Positions 26,194-36,894 are shown, counted from the stretch's first letter. The stretch is 64,000 bases of DNA from Rhizobium sullae (GCF_025200715.1 NZ_CP104143.1:1240001-1304000); one strand, 5' to 3'. Made by a program: numbers and translations. Notes: generated by a model not told the origin, from the letters alone.

Positions 26194-27240
26194 TCAGGCC
26201 GCCAGCGAGGCGATGTCGATGACGAAGCGATAGCGCACATCGCTTTTGATGACACGTTCGTAAGCTTCGTTGATGTCCTGGATCGCGATCTTCTCGATTT
26301 CGGAGACGATGTTGTGCTCACCGCAGAAGTCGAGCATTTCCTGCGTTTCCTTGATCGAGCCGATCATCGAGCCGGAAAGGCTCTTGCGGCCGGCGATGAT
26401 GGAGAAGGCATGGACAGGAACGGCATGTTCCGGAACGCCGACAAGCACCATGGAGCCATCGAACTTCAGAAGGTTGAGGTAGGCGTTCCAGTCAATCGCC
26501 GTGCCGACCGTGTTGATGATCAGGTCGAAGGTGCCGGCGAGCTTGGTGAAGGTCTCGGCATCGCTCGTGGCGTAATATTCCTTGGCGCCGAGCCGCAGGC
26601 CGTCTTCCTTCTTTGACAACGTCTGGCTGAGCACGGTGATATCGGCACCCATGGCGGCGCCGAGCTTGACGCCCATGTGGCCGAGCCCACCCATGCCGAC
26701 GATTGCGACCTTCTTGCCGGGACCGGCCTTCCAGTGACGCAGCGGCGAATAGAGCGTGATGCCGGCGCAAAGCAGCGGCGCGCCCGAGTCGAGCGGGATG
26801 TTGTCCGGGAAGGAGAGGACATAGCCTTCCTTGACGACGATCGAGTCGGAATAACCGCCATAGGTTGGCGTTTCGCCGTCTGCTTCAACGTCGTTGTAGG
26901 TCTGGGTGAGACCTGGCAGGAAATGTTCGTAGTCGAGGTCGCGTGTAGCGCAGCCGATGCAGGAATTGACGAAGCAGCCAACGCCGACGCGATCGCCGAC
27001 CTTGAACTTCGTGACCTTTGAGCCGACAGCGGACACCACGCCGGCAACTTCATGGCCCGGGACCATCGGGTAACGCGAATTGCCCCATTCGTTGCGGGCT
27101 TGGTGGATATCCGAATGGCAGACGCCGCAATACTGAACCGAGATAACGACATCGTCGTCATTCGGCTCGCGGCGCTCGAAGGTGAGGGGCGTCAGCGGTT
27201 TCGACGCATCGGTCGCGGCATAGCCTTTTGCAATAGCCAT
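26194..27240 (-). CDS. Zinc-type NAD(P)-dependent alcohol dehydrogenase
   Basis: A 348-residue medium-chain dehydrogenase of the YahK/cinnamyl-alcohol type. Catalytic zinc ligands are visible in [16 protein letters not shown] and GHEVAGVV, with the Cys of [12 protein letters not shown], and the NADP-binding motif is [13 protein letters not shown]. Odd: the structural-zinc lobe normally has four Cys in C-x2-C-x2-C-x7-C, but here only the first two remain (NSCIGC) and the others are Arg and Leu. It should reduce aldehydes. ATG 27240 has AGGAA upstream. Confidence 0.92.
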   Translation of the reverse strand: MAIAKGYAATDASKPLTPLTFERREPNDDDVVISVQYCGVCHSDIHQARNEWGNSRYPMVPGHEVAGVVSAVGSKVTKFKVGDRVGVGCFVNSCIGCATRDLDYEHFLPGLTQTYNDVEADGETPTYGGYSDSIVVKEGYVLSFPDNIPLDSGAPLLCAGITLYSPLRHWKAGPGKKVAIVGMGGLGHMGVKLGAAMGADITVLSQTLSKKEDGLRLGAKEYYATSDAETFTKLAGTFDLIINTVGTAIDWNAYLNLLKFDGSMVLVGVPEHAVPVHAFSIIAGRKSLSGSMIGSIKETQEMLDFCGEHNIVSEIEKIAIQDINEAYERVIKSDVRYRFVIDIASLAA

Positions 27241-27490
27241 CTGAAACTTCCTTTGATGTGAGAATTGGACGGCCGAACTATGCATCGAAACTGCAAAGAA
27301 GTGCTAGAAAGATCCTGCGAGCTTTTTGCACGATCCTGCAAATCCGCGCTGTCTGGTAGCAAGGCTATTGGCGGCCGTTGCAGCCGCACACTGTCGTTCA
27401 GGTGTGCTGCGCCATGCTCCAGGGTGATGATTTGTGAACATCCACGCGTGAAAAACGTTCCCACGCAGACTGTCGGTCAAGGGTCGACCT

Positions 27491-27862
27491 TCAGCTCTGT
27501 GGTTCGCCAATTTCTATTGCGTGCCCATCCGGATCGTAAAAACGGAAGACCCGCTGGCCCCACGCTTGTTTTTCTACGGGGTGGATCAGTTCCACATGCG
27601 GCGCGATCTTTTCAAAGGCGGCATCAACATCGCCGTGTTCGAAATACAAAATCCAGTTTCTTCGCCCATAGGATTCGGCGGCGTCACGCGTTTGGCGCCA
27701 GACCGTTTGTTCAAGCGATCGTCCCTCATGGATCGCAAAGCCGGACTCGAAAAGGACAAAATTCCCGGCGTCCTCTATAATTTTTAGACCGAGCAGCTTG
27801 TTGTAGAATTCCTTCGAGCGATTTATGTCGCGAACGAAAGGAATAGGATTGATGAAACGCAT
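27491..27862 (-). CDS. VOC-superfamily (glyoxalase/bleomycin-resistance) protein
   Basis: 123 residues forming one betaalphabetabetabeta pair: FVRDINRSKEFYNKLLGLKI, FVLFESGFAIHEG, then WILYFEHGDVDAAFEKI and VFRFYDPDGHAIEIGE. The last motif supplies the usual metal-ligand Glu. Members include fosfomycin- or bleomycin-type resistance proteins and dioxygenases; nothing here identifies the substrate. The roughly 250 bases between it and the dehydrogenase gene contain two GATCCTGC direct repeats but no gene. Confidence 0.88.
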   Translation of the reverse strand: MRFINPIPFVRDINRSKEFYNKLLGLKIIEDAGNFVLFESGFAIHEGRSLEQTVWRQTRDAAESYGRRNWILYFEHGDVDAAFEKIAPHVELIHPVEKQAWGQRVFRFYDPDGHAIEIGEPQS

Positions 27863-27972
27863 CGTTTTCTACTCCTTTGCTTCCTGAGACCGCATAATGC
27901 GACTTCGGGTTTGTGGGATGCTGCCATGAAGCTTAGATAAAATGAACTGTGCCTCTCAGAACGAGTTACTCA

Positions 27973-28881
27973 ATGACACTGCCCTTCCACCCTTATCAGG
28001 AAATCGCTTCCATCGCGGCGCGCCATACGTCCGGGGAGGGCGAGTTCACGACGGCAATCGGCAACCTGTTCCTGAGCCGCCGTTCCCAGCCCGCGGGGCC
28101 TTTCCACTCGGCCTACCGCCCCTGCGTCGCTATGGTGCTGCAGGGCGCAAAGAGCGTCAGGCTTGGGACGGAAACGCTGAACTACGGCACCGGTGACTAC
28201 CTCCTGACGTCACTTGACCTTCCGGTGTCGTGGCGTGTGACGGAAGCACACCCGGAGGCGCCCCATCTATGCTTTGCAATGGCGATCGATGCCGAGCGGG
28301 TTGCTGCGCTTCTGCACCGTGTCGACATCCCGCGCCCGGAGGCGAATACCGGCGGGCTGCGCGGCATGGTCGTCAACGCTGCGCCGCCGGAATTGCTGGA
28401 TGCCGCCGTGCGGCTGGTGCGCCTGCTTGACCGTCCAAACGATATCGCCGCCATGGCGCCCCTGATCGAGCAGGAGATTCTCTATCGCGTTCTGACGGGG
28501 CCGGACGGCCCGCGCCTCCTGAGCATTGTGCTATCAGAAAGCCAGAGCAACAGGATTGCCCGCGCGGTTGCGTGGCTCAGGGAAAACTATGCGCGACCCC
28601 TGAGGATCGAAACGCTCGCCGATCATGTCGGCATGAGTGTCTCTTCGTTCCATCATCATTTCAAATCCGTCACAGCACTGACGCCGGTGCAGTTCCAAAA
28701 ACAGCTCCGCCTGCACGAGGCGCGTCGCCTGATGATGGTCGAGCGGCTGGATGCCGGAATGGCCGGGCATCGCGTCGGATATCAGAGCCCGTCGCAATTC
28801 AGCCGGGAATACAGCCGTCTTTACGGGATCTCGCCTGCGCGCGACGTCGATGCAGAACTCTTGGCGACCGCTGCCGAATAA
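27973..28881 (+). CDS. AraC-family transcriptional regulator
   Basis: About 302 residues. The N-terminal AraC_N cupin-like domain (YRPCVAMVLQGAKSVRLGTE, YLLTSLDLPVSWRV) is followed by the double helix-turn-helix at the C terminus (LRIETLADHVGMSVSSFHHH, VGYQSPSQFSREYSRLYG). ATG 27973 is preferred to a GTG at 27949; neither has a strong Shine-Dalgarno. It is divergent from the VOC gene (about 110 bases between starts) and may regulate it. Confidence 0.9.
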   Translation: MTLPFHPYQEIASIAARHTSGEGEFTTAIGNLFLSRRSQPAGPFHSAYRPCVAMVLQGAKSVRLGTETLNYGTGDYLLTSLDLPVSWRVTEAHPEAPHLCFAMAIDAERVAALLHRVDIPRPEANTGGLRGMVVNAAPPELLDAAVRLVRLLDRPNDIAAMAPLIEQEILYRVLTGPDGPRLLSIVLSESQSNRIARAVAWLRENYARPLRIETLADHVGMSVSSFHHHFKSVTALTPVQFQKQLRLHEARRLMMVERLDAGMAGHRVGYQSPSQFSREYSRLYGISPARDVDAELLATAAE

Positions 28882-28927
28882 AGCGGCCGGCTGCAGAAAA
28901 TTTGTGCTTCGCCTGTCGTGACCCCTC

Positions 28928-28983
28928 TTGACGGGGGACGGCGTCTGCGCGATAAGCACCCACGAACCGTACCGTACGGTACG
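28928..28983 (+). promoter_or_regulatory. Promoter with a perfect 16-bp operator before tetR-ilvC
   Basis: TTGACG (28928-28933) and GATAAG (28951-28956) are 17 bases apart. The expected transcription start is near 28963. The perfect palindrome CGTACCGTACGGTACG fills 28968-28983, immediately downstream and 18 bases before the GTG start of the TetR gene. This is the position of an autorepressor site. Confidence 0.7.
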
Positions 28984-29001
28984 TATTTGGGAGCGCATAT
29001 C

Positions 29002-30721
<1,720 letters not shown>

Positions 30722-30746
30722 GCGCGTCTTGACTGCTGATTAGAAG

Positions 30747-30777
30747 GGGCCGGGCGCAACGCTCCGGCCCTTTATTT
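30747..30777 (+). terminator. Intrinsic terminator of ilvC
   Basis: GGGCCGG (30747-30753) pairs with CCGGCCC (30764-30770) and is followed by TTTATTTT, 26 bases after the ilvC stop. The following 285 bases up to the binding-protein gene show no supported gene. Confidence 0.88.
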
Positions 30778-31062
30778 TGGAGCAAGGTGCCGGCAATCTC
30801 CGGCATCCCAAGATAAAAAACCGTCAACGGCAAGTTGACGAGGGCCAAGAAGCTGGGCATCTTGCTCTCGCTGGTGGAAACTGAGCGGGGCACAGCGCGC
30901 TGAATTGGGCTTAAAGAACAGAAGCAATTGAAAAATGCTGAGACGCGGTCTTGATATCGCGTCGTAATTGGTTGGTGGTGCCGGCTTTCGGCCATCCACT
31001 CGCAGGCATCTCGCATTCGCATGTCATTCGGATCGGTCAGGTCAATCTGCTCGGAGGGGACT

Positions 31063-32013
31063 GTGAAGACAAAACTGCGCATTTGCTCCATGGCGCTCGT
31101 ATTCGCGCTCGCGGCGGTCCTGCCAGCCGGCGCGACAGATCTGGTGATCGCCATGCCGAACTGGCCGTCGGGGCAGGCGGCCGCCAATATCCTGAAGGTC
31201 GGGATCGCCAAGAAGTTCGGTCTCGAAGCAGAAATTCAGCCGCTCGGCACGCTCAATGCTTTCGTCGGGCTCGATGGCGGCAAGGTCGATATTCAGCCCG
31301 AGGTGTGGCGCCCGAATTTCGACGAGCTCATCAAGAAATACGTGACGGAAAAGAGCACCGTGACCCTGTCGCCGCGCGGCGTGGCTGCATGGCAAGGCCT
31401 CTGTGCGACGCCCGAGGCGGCAAAGACCATAAAGTCGGTCAGCGACTTGGCCGATGCGGCCAAGACGAAGATCCTCGATACGGATGACGATGGGCTTGGC
31501 GAGATGTGGATCGGCGCGCCCACCTGGCTGTCGACCGGCATCGAGCGCGTGCGGGCCAACAGCTATGGCTATGGGGCGAACCTGACGCTGGTCGAAGTGG
31601 AGGAGGACGTCGCCATGGCCGCGGTGGATGCGGCAGTGGCGACAGGTCGGCCGATGGTATTTTACTGCTATGCGCCGCACCACGTATTCGAACTCCACAA
31701 ACTCGTCCGTCTCGAGGAGCCGCCGCACGACGATGCCAAGTGGAAGATCGTGCCGGCCCGCGATCCATTGTGGATCAGCAAGTCGAGCGCGACCACGGCC
31801 TGGGACGCCACCGAGTTCCGGATCGCCTACGCCACCGCCTTCGGCAAGAAACACCCCGATATCGCCAGGTTTCTCGATCACGTGGATTTCTCGCAGGAAG
31901 AGGTGACGAAGATGAGCTACGCGCTCGAGGTGGAGCGCCAGTTGCCGATCGACTACGCGACCAAATGGGTCGAAGCCAATGCAACACGAATCGACGGGTG
32001 GGCTAAGCAATGA
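31063..32013 (+). CDS. Glycine betaine/proline-type ABC substrate-binding protein
   Basis: A 316-residue OpuAC-family periplasmic protein. It has a signal peptide (cleavage after about residue 24), then DLVIAMPNWPSGQAAANILK, VDIQPEVWRPNF, GAPTWLSTGIERVR and PMVFYCYAPHHVFEL, a Trp/Tyr-rich pocket as used for quaternary amines. GTG 31063 is chosen with GGAGGG five bases upstream. No permease or ATPase gene is adjacent, so it is an orphan binding protein. Its stop overlaps the L,D-transpeptidase start (ATGA). Confidence 0.88.
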   Translation: MKTKLRICSMALVFALAAVLPAGATDLVIAMPNWPSGQAAANILKVGIAKKFGLEAEIQPLGTLNAFVGLDGGKVDIQPEVWRPNFDELIKKYVTEKSTVTLSPRGVAAWQGLCATPEAAKTIKSVSDLADAAKTKILDTDDDGLGEMWIGAPTWLSTGIERVRANSYGYGANLTLVEVEEDVAMAAVDAAVATGRPMVFYCYAPHHVFELHKLVRLEEPPHDDAKWKIVPARDPLWISKSSATTAWDATEFRIAYATAFGKKHPDIARFLDHVDFSQEEVTKMSYALEVERQLPIDYATKWVEANATRIDGWAKQ

Positions 32014-32705
32014 CGAAGGGCTTCGATCGCCGCCAAACCGTCGTCGCGCGGCCTCGCAGAATCGGCGCATTCGTTCTTGCTGCCGCCGTGTGCCTGGGAC
32101 CGCTCGTTGTTCTCGCACAGACGCAGATTTATGATTCGAAGACGCACAAATGGGTCGACTTCGATAAGAAGAAGGCGCGGCAATACTATGCGCGCAACAA
32201 GCAGCCTCCGGAGGCGTTCCGCAGGCAGCTTGTAACGTTCCGCACGGCCGAGGAGCCGGGCACGATCATCATCGACGGAAACCAGCATTTTCTCTATCTC
32301 GTGCAGCCCGGAGGCCAGGCAATCCGCTACGGCATCGGCGTCGGGCGCGAGGGGTTCGGTTGGGCCGGTATGGTCCGCGTTGGACGGAAGGCAGAAAACC
32401 CCACCTGGACGCCGCCGCCGGAGATGGTGGCGCGTGACCCTAACGCGGCAAAATGGGCCGCCGGAATGCCGGGAGGGCGCCCGGACAACCCGCTCGGCCC
32501 GCGAGCCATGTATCTCTACGAAGGCGACAGCGACACGATCTACCGCATTCACGGAACTGTTGAACCGTGGACGATCGGGCTCGACGTTTCGTCCGGCTGC
32601 ATCCGGCTGAACAACGACGACGTTGTCGACCTTTACTCCCGGGTCTCGGTTGGTGCGAAGGTCATCGTCTTGATGCAAGGAGCGGCGCTTTACAAGGGCA
32701 TCTGA
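32010..32705 (+). CDS. L,D-transpeptidase (YkuD domain)
   Basis: 231 residues with an N-terminal signal or anchor (about 14-38) and a YkuD catalytic domain. FRTAEEPGTIIIDGNQHFLY opens it, and the active site is His181-Gly182 (YRIHGT) and Cys197 in SSGCIRL. It forms 3-3 peptidoglycan crosslinks or attaches proteins to the wall in the periplasm. Coupling to an osmolyte-binding protein gene by a 4-base overlap suggests shared expression under osmotic or envelope stress; that is inference. Confidence 0.92.
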   Translation: MTKGFDRRQTVVARPRRIGAFVLAAAVCLGPLVVLAQTQIYDSKTHKWVDFDKKKARQYYARNKQPPEAFRRQLVTFRTAEEPGTIIIDGNQHFLYLVQPGGQAIRYGIGVGREGFGWAGMVRVGRKAENPTWTPPPEMVARDPNAAKWAAGMPGGRPDNPLGPRAMYLYEGDSDTIYRIHGTVEPWTIGLDVSSGCIRLNNDDVVDLYSRVSVGAKVIVLMQGAALYKGI

Positions 32706-32779
32706 AGGACTGCGGTGGCAAGGCCGGTGAGAGCGCTGTCTTTGGGGGTGCGCTGGCAACAAAAGGAACGGAGGCGGAC

Positions 32780-33106
32780 GTGTCGGGAATACCTATGAAC
32801 GGGCGTTTGAACTGGACGATGGCATTCATTTCGGTTGCGGCCGCACTTCTTGGCGCCTGCCAATCGTCGGCGCCGCCACCGACCGAGATGTCGCGAACCA
32901 GCCTGCAGACGGCGCCGGCCGATCTGCAACTGATTTGCGCCAACGCGGCGGCGAAGAGCGCCGGCACAGAGAGTACAAAGATCCTGCCGATGGGTTCGCG
33001 TCAGATCGATGCGGCGACATATGGCGTCGACCTCGACGCAAGCGGCCGGAAATTTACATGCGTGGTCGACAATAACGGCACCGTGCGCTCCGTCACGCCG
33101 GCCTGA
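32780..33106 (+). CDS. Small lipoprotein, function unknown
   Basis: A 108-residue protein whose N-terminal hydrophobic segment ends in the lipobox LLGAC, so it is probably a lipid-anchored periplasmic protein. The mature part has ADLQLICANAAAK and a C-terminal FTCVVDNNGTVRSV, with two further Cys that may pair. GTG 32780 is chosen because GGAGG is five bases upstream; ATG 32795 would leave the site too far away. It lies 74 bases after the L,D-transpeptidase gene on the same strand. Confidence 0.7.
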   Translation: MSGIPMNGRLNWTMAFISVAAALLGACQSSAPPPTEMSRTSLQTAPADLQLICANAAAKSAGTESTKILPMGSRQIDAATYGVDLDASGRKFTCVVDNNGTVRSVTPA

Positions 33107-33219
33107 GCGTCGGCAGATCTGCCGTCCCGCGGGGCTACGCCGGTGAGGCGGACGGGATCACGCCCGACGAAAGGCAGCCAATCAAGCGGCGTCAATCACG
33201 GGGCGAACGCTCCAGCCTT

Positions 33220-33795
33220 TCATTTTTGTGCTTGGAGGTGAAGCCAGCGCGTTGGCTTGTTGTCGTAGCCGCTACCATCTGTTTCACCGATGGTGATGTG
33301 CCGCCAGCCGCCGGCCGTCAGCAATTCCGAAAGCCAGGCCGCGGAAAGGTAGTTGTAATACCGGCCGAAGCCGTCGTGGCCCTCTGCCGTTCCCGCCTTG
33401 AAGCTCGCGTGGAGTGCGCCGCCATCCTTCAGCGCCCGGCGGATACACGCGAGCACGCCGGGCAAGTCCGCGCGCGGCACATGCAGCAGGCTGGCTTCGG
33501 CCCAGATGCCATCGAATTCGTTCTCGGACTGCAATTCTTCGAAACGCATCACCTGCACGGGCCTGCCAATCAGGTTTTCAGCTTGCTTGGCCAGTTCAGC
33601 CGAGCCATCCGTCGGCGTCACGTCGAAGCCTTTCGAAAGCATGTAGGCGCTGTCCTGTCCGCCGCCGCAACCGAGTTCGAGAATTGCAGCTCCGGAGGGT
33701 AGGGCGGAGAGAAACACATCGAGCCGCGCCGCCGGCAGCTTGCGGTTCCGCGAGGCGTAGATCTCGGCATTTTCGTCGTAGAATGAAGAGGTCAT
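33220..33795 (-). CDS. SAM-dependent methyltransferase
   Basis: A 191-residue class I methyltransferase. Motif I AAILELGCGGGQDSAYML is at about 34-51, then FDVTPTDGSAELAKQAE (motif post I) and FDGIWAEASLLHVPR (motif II/III). The N terminus SFYDENAEIYASRN is common in small-molecule methyltransferases of the tellurite-resistance/TehB-like type. The substrate is unknown. Its start overlaps the vapC stop (ATGA), placing it in the toxin-antitoxin operon. Confidence 0.9.
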   Translation of the reverse strand: MTSSFYDENAEIYASRNRKLPAARLDVFLSALPSGAAILELGCGGGQDSAYMLSKGFDVTPTDGSAELAKQAENLIGRPVQVMRFEELQSENEFDGIWAEASLLHVPRADLPGVLACIRRALKDGGALHASFKAGTAEGHDGFGRYYNYLSAAWLSELLTAGGWRHITIGETDGSGYDNKPTRWLHLQAQK

Positions 33796-34169
33796 CCGTT
33801 CCTCTCGAAATAAATGGTGCGATCCAAATCTTTGAAGTGACCGTCCAGCGTCAAAATATCGGCATCATGCTGTTCCGCAGTCGCATAGATGATCGCGTCG
33901 GCCATAGCCAGCTTGTGAACAGCCGAAATCTCTGCAGCCCGGCGGGTAAGTACCGTATCGAGCGGTACGACGACGCATGTGGCCGTGTAAGCGAAGAAAC
34001 TGTCGACGGCCTCTTCGCCACGTTCCCGCTCCAGCCATTTTGCAAGCTCGAGCTGTACGATGGTGGGAACGATGCATTGAGTTCGCTCGGGTATTTCGCC
34101 TTGAATGCGATCGGCGGCCTGACCCTGAACCAGCCATTCGATCCACGCGGAGCTATCGACGACCCGCAT
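33792..34169 (-). CDS. vapC: VapC-type PIN-domain toxin ribonuclease
   Basis: 125 residues. MRVVDSSAWIEWL supplies the first acidic residue (Asp5), with further acids in MADAIIYATAE and ADILTLDGHFKDL; together these form the Mg-binding site of PIN ribonucleases. The start ATG shares one base with the vapB stop (TGATG). VapC toxins cleave tRNA or rRNA and are inhibited by the paired antitoxin. Target and activity are not deducible here. Confidence 0.92.
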   Translation of the reverse strand: MRVVDSSAWIEWLVQGQAADRIQGEIPERTQCIVPTIVQLELAKWLERERGEEAVDSFFAYTATCVVVPLDTVLTRRAAEISAVHKLAMADAIIYATAEQHDADILTLDGHFKDLDRTIYFERNG

Positions 34170-34378
34170 CAAAAGCGGTCGTTCCTGTCGCGATAATTCT
34201 CGGCGTTTGCGCCTTCTGCAAGCCCGCGCAGATCGTTCAATCCCGGGACGGGCATCAGCAATACGCCTTTACCTTTCGGGATAAAGACGAACTCCTGGCC
34301 CGCCGTCCAGTGCTGCTGGTCGCGCACTTCCTTGGGAATGGAAATCTGAAATTTCGTGGACAACGTTGCAGTGGCCAT
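34169..34378 (-). CDS. vapB: VapB/AbrB-type antitoxin
   Basis: 69 residues. The N-terminal swapped-hairpin AbrB/MazE DNA-binding domain is clear (ATLSTKFQISIPKEVRDQ, then GQEFVFIPKGKGVLLMPV). The C-terminal tail, probably the toxin-binding part, is acidic and polar. ATG 34378 starts the AbrB domain directly. A perfect inverted repeat overlaps the start codon, as expected for autoregulation by the antitoxin. Confidence 0.9.
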   Translation of the reverse strand: MATATLSTKFQISIPKEVRDQQHWTAGQEFVFIPKGKGVLLMPVPGLNDLRGLAEGANAENYRDRNDRF

Positions 34379-34416
34379 TCTTACCTCTGTGGTATCGATC
34401 TCAACAAGGTAAGAAT
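34377..34416 (-). promoter_or_regulatory. Candidate VapB operator
   Basis: ATTCTTACCT (34377-34386) and AGGTAAGAAT (34407-34416) are perfect 10-base inverted arms separated by 20 bases, two helical turns centre to centre plus spacing. One arm covers the vapB start codon. TTGACC at 34434-34429 could be the -35, in which case the outer arm overlaps the -10. Confidence 0.65.
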
Positions 34417-34592
34417 ACTGCGCGGATCGGTCAAGAGCCATTCGATTTCCATCGGCCCGCTATTCCTGTCCCTGCCGCTTTCGAATACAAGACCTGAAAC
34501 TTGTCACCATGACAAGAAAATAGGTCAGTATTGTTGACATAAATGCGGCTGCGTGGTCTGGTGGCGGCTATAGAAAATATGAGGAAACGCCC

Positions 34593-35813
34593 ATGTTGAA
34601 TTGGGAGAATATGTTTGCCACGCGTTCGTCGCGCATGCGTGCATCGGAAATCCGCGAGCTTCTGAAGCTTCTTGACCAGCCGGACATCATTTCGTTTGCC
34701 GGCGGCATTCCGGATCCGGCGCTGTTTCCCGGCAAGGAATTCCAGGCGGCTTATGCCGATATTTTCAATGGCGTGGCTGTCGGCTCGGCGTTGCAGTATT
34801 CGGTGAGCGAAGGTTACAAGCCTCTGCGCGAATGGCTGGTGAAGCAGATGGCGGCGCTCGATATCCCCTGCGAGCTCGACAACGTCTTCATCGTCTCCGG
34901 CTCGCAGCAGGGACTCGATTATCTCGGCAAGCTTTTCCTCTCGCCGATGGATACGGCGCTCGTTACCTGGCCTACCTATCTCGGCGCGCTGCAGGCCTTC
35001 AACGCGTACGAGCCGTCCTACGACCAGCTGACGCCCAATGGAAACCGCACGCCGGATTCTTACCGCGCGGCGGCTGCCCGGAATGGCGGCAAGGTGAAGT
35101 TCGCCTATCTCTCCGCCGACTTTTCGAACCCCACCGGCGAGACCGTCGATCGCGTGGGCCGTGAAAAGGTACTCGAACTTGCGGAAGAACTCGATATCGC
35201 GGTTATCGAAGATGCCGCCTACCAATCGCTGCGTTATGACGGCGAGCCGGTCCCACCGATCCTGGCGCTGGAGATCGCCAAGAAGGGGCATATCGACAAC
35301 ACCCGCACGATCTATTGCGGCAGCTTCTCGAAGACGCTGGCGCCCGGTCTTCGCGTCGGCTTCGTCGTCGCCAACGCGCCGGTCATCCGTAAGCTCGTGC
35401 TGATGAAGCAGGCGGCCGACCTGCATTCCTCGACGATCAACCAGATGGCGATTACCCAGGTCGCCGAGCGCGGTTTCGATGCGCAGGTTGCAAAGATCAA
35501 GGCCGCCTATAGCCATCGCCGCGACGCGATGCTGGCAGCGCTTGCCAAGCATATGCCGGCCGGTATCACCTGGACGAAACCGGAGGGCGGCATGTTCATC
35601 TGGATTACGCTCCCGAAAGGCATGGATGGCGCGGCGTTGCTTGCGAAATCGATCGAGACCGCCAAGGTCGCCTTCGTTCCCGGCAAGGCCTTCTTTGCCG
35701 ACGGCTCGGGCGAGAACACGATCCGCCTCAGCTTCTCTTGCGCCAACGACGTCATGATCGAGGAAGGCATCGGTCGTCTCGGCAAGCTGATCGCCAAGGA
35801 AATCGGCGGCTGA
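34593..35813 (+). CDS. PLP-dependent aminotransferase (class I, LysN/MocR-like)
   Basis: 406 residues. PDIISFAGGIPDPALFPGKE at the N terminus, LSADFSNPTGETV (Asn), VIEDAAYQSLRYD (Asp/Tyr) and the Schiff-base Lys247 in YCGSFSKTLAPGLRVG are present, with a C-terminal Arg in NTIRLSFSCAND. The N-terminal sequence is typical of the 2-aminoadipate aminotransferase / valine-pyruvate type group that also forms the catalytic half of MocR regulators; there is no DNA-binding domain here. The exact substrate is unknown. Confidence 0.93.
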   Translation: MLNWENMFATRSSRMRASEIRELLKLLDQPDIISFAGGIPDPALFPGKEFQAAYADIFNGVAVGSALQYSVSEGYKPLREWLVKQMAALDIPCELDNVFIVSGSQQGLDYLGKLFLSPMDTALVTWPTYLGALQAFNAYEPSYDQLTPNGNRTPDSYRAAAARNGGKVKFAYLSADFSNPTGETVDRVGREKVLELAEELDIAVIEDAAYQSLRYDGEPVPPILALEIAKKGHIDNTRTIYCGSFSKTLAPGLRVGFVVANAPVIRKLVLMKQAADLHSSTINQMAITQVAERGFDAQVAKIKAAYSHRRDAMLAALAKHMPAGITWTKPEGGMFIWITLPKGMDGAALLAKSIETAKVAFVPGKAFFADGSGENTIRLSFSCANDVMIEEGIGRLGKLIAKEIGG

Positions 35814-35824
35814 ACGCCGCCGAT
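35802..35824. terminator. Hairpin across the aminotransferase stop codon
   Basis: ATCGGCGGC (35802-35810) pairs perfectly with GCCGCCGAT (35816-35824). The loop contains the TGA stop. It lies between convergent genes and is probably a bidirectional terminator; only a short T-rich tail follows. Confidence 0.6.
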
Positions 35825-35835
35825 CCCTTCGAAGC

Positions 35836-36894
35836 CTATTTCTGGCGGTGCGGGGCGAACAGTTCCATGTCCGCCTCGCTGAGGCGATCGCTCGCCGTAT
35901 TGAGCTGGTGCCAGTAAGGATAGATCAGCGGCGGCAGGCTGACGTCGTCGAGGCGTTTGCGCTCCTCCTCCGTTAGCTTCAGTTCGGCGGCCGCGAGGTT
36001 ATCCTTGAACTGCGCGTCGGTGCGCCCGCCAACGATGACGGAGGTCACGGCCCTGTGGCCGATCAGCCAGGCAAGCGCCACCTGTGCGGCCGATACACCG
36101 CGGCTTTCGGCGATCGAGACAAGCGTTTCGACGATATTCCAGAGACGGTTTTCGTCGCGGATCGGCGGCTCGTCCCATCCGGCGAACTGGCGCGTGCCCT
36201 CCGGCGTTTGCTGGTTCCGGCGATGTTTGCCGGAGAGGAGGCCGCCCGCAAGCGGGCTCCAGACGAGAACCCCGAGACCTTGATCGACGCTGATCGGCAG
36301 CAGCTCGTATTCGGCGTCGCGGGCTTCGAGCGTATAGTGGATCTGCTGGCTGACGAAGCGTTGGCGCCTTTCCCTTTCGCTGACGCCGAGTGCTTTCATG
36401 ATGTGCCAGCCGGAAAAGTTCGAGCAGCCAACATAACGGACCTTGCCCTGGCGCACGAGCGTATCGAGGGCCTCCATCGTTTCTTCGAGCGGCGTCTGGC
36501 CGTCCCATTCATGGAGCTGGTAAAGATCGATGACATCGGTCTTCATGCGCCTGAGGCTTGCCTCGCAGGCTGCGATCAAGTGCTGGCGCGACGAGCCGGC
36601 GTCGTTCGGGCCGTCGCCCATCGGGAAGCGCGCCTTCGTGGCGATCAGCACGCCGTTCTTGCGCTTGCCGCCAAGGACGTCGCCAAGAATTTCCTCCGAA
36701 ATACCGGCCGAATAGACATCGGCGGTATCGATCAGATTGACGCCTGCATCGAGGCATATGTCGACGAGGCGGCGGGCCTCGGCAACGCCGAGATCGCCCA
36801 CCATCTTCGCCCAGCCCTTGCCGCCGAAAGTCATCGTGCCCATCGTCACGGTCGAAATCTTGAGGCCCGAGCGGCCAAGCAGACGATATTCCAT
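35836..36894 (-). CDS. Aldo/keto reductase (YajO/Tas-like)
   Basis: 352 residues. MEYRLLGRSGLKISTVTMGT begins the family; Asp/Tyr in LIDTADVYSAG, Lys in LIATKARFPMG and His in DLYQLHEWDG form the catalytic tetrad. VIVGGRTDAQFKDNL is the NADPH-binding C-terminal motif. It is larger than the reductase at 6083 and belongs to a different subgroup (AKR11/12-like). It is divergent from the iron-type ABC transporter. Confidence 0.92.
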   Translation of the reverse strand: MEYRLLGRSGLKISTVTMGTMTFGGKGWAKMVGDLGVAEARRLVDICLDAGVNLIDTADVYSAGISEEILGDVLGGKRKNGVLIATKARFPMGDGPNDAGSSRQHLIAACEASLRRMKTDVIDLYQLHEWDGQTPLEETMEALDTLVRQGKVRYVGCSNFSGWHIMKALGVSERERRQRFVSQQIHYTLEARDAEYELLPISVDQGLGVLVWSPLAGGLLSGKHRRNQQTPEGTRQFAGWDEPPIRDENRLWNIVETLVSIAESRGVSAAQVALAWLIGHRAVTSVIVGGRTDAQFKDNLAAAELKLTEEERKRLDDVSLPPLIYPYWHQLNTASDRLSEADMELFAPHRQK

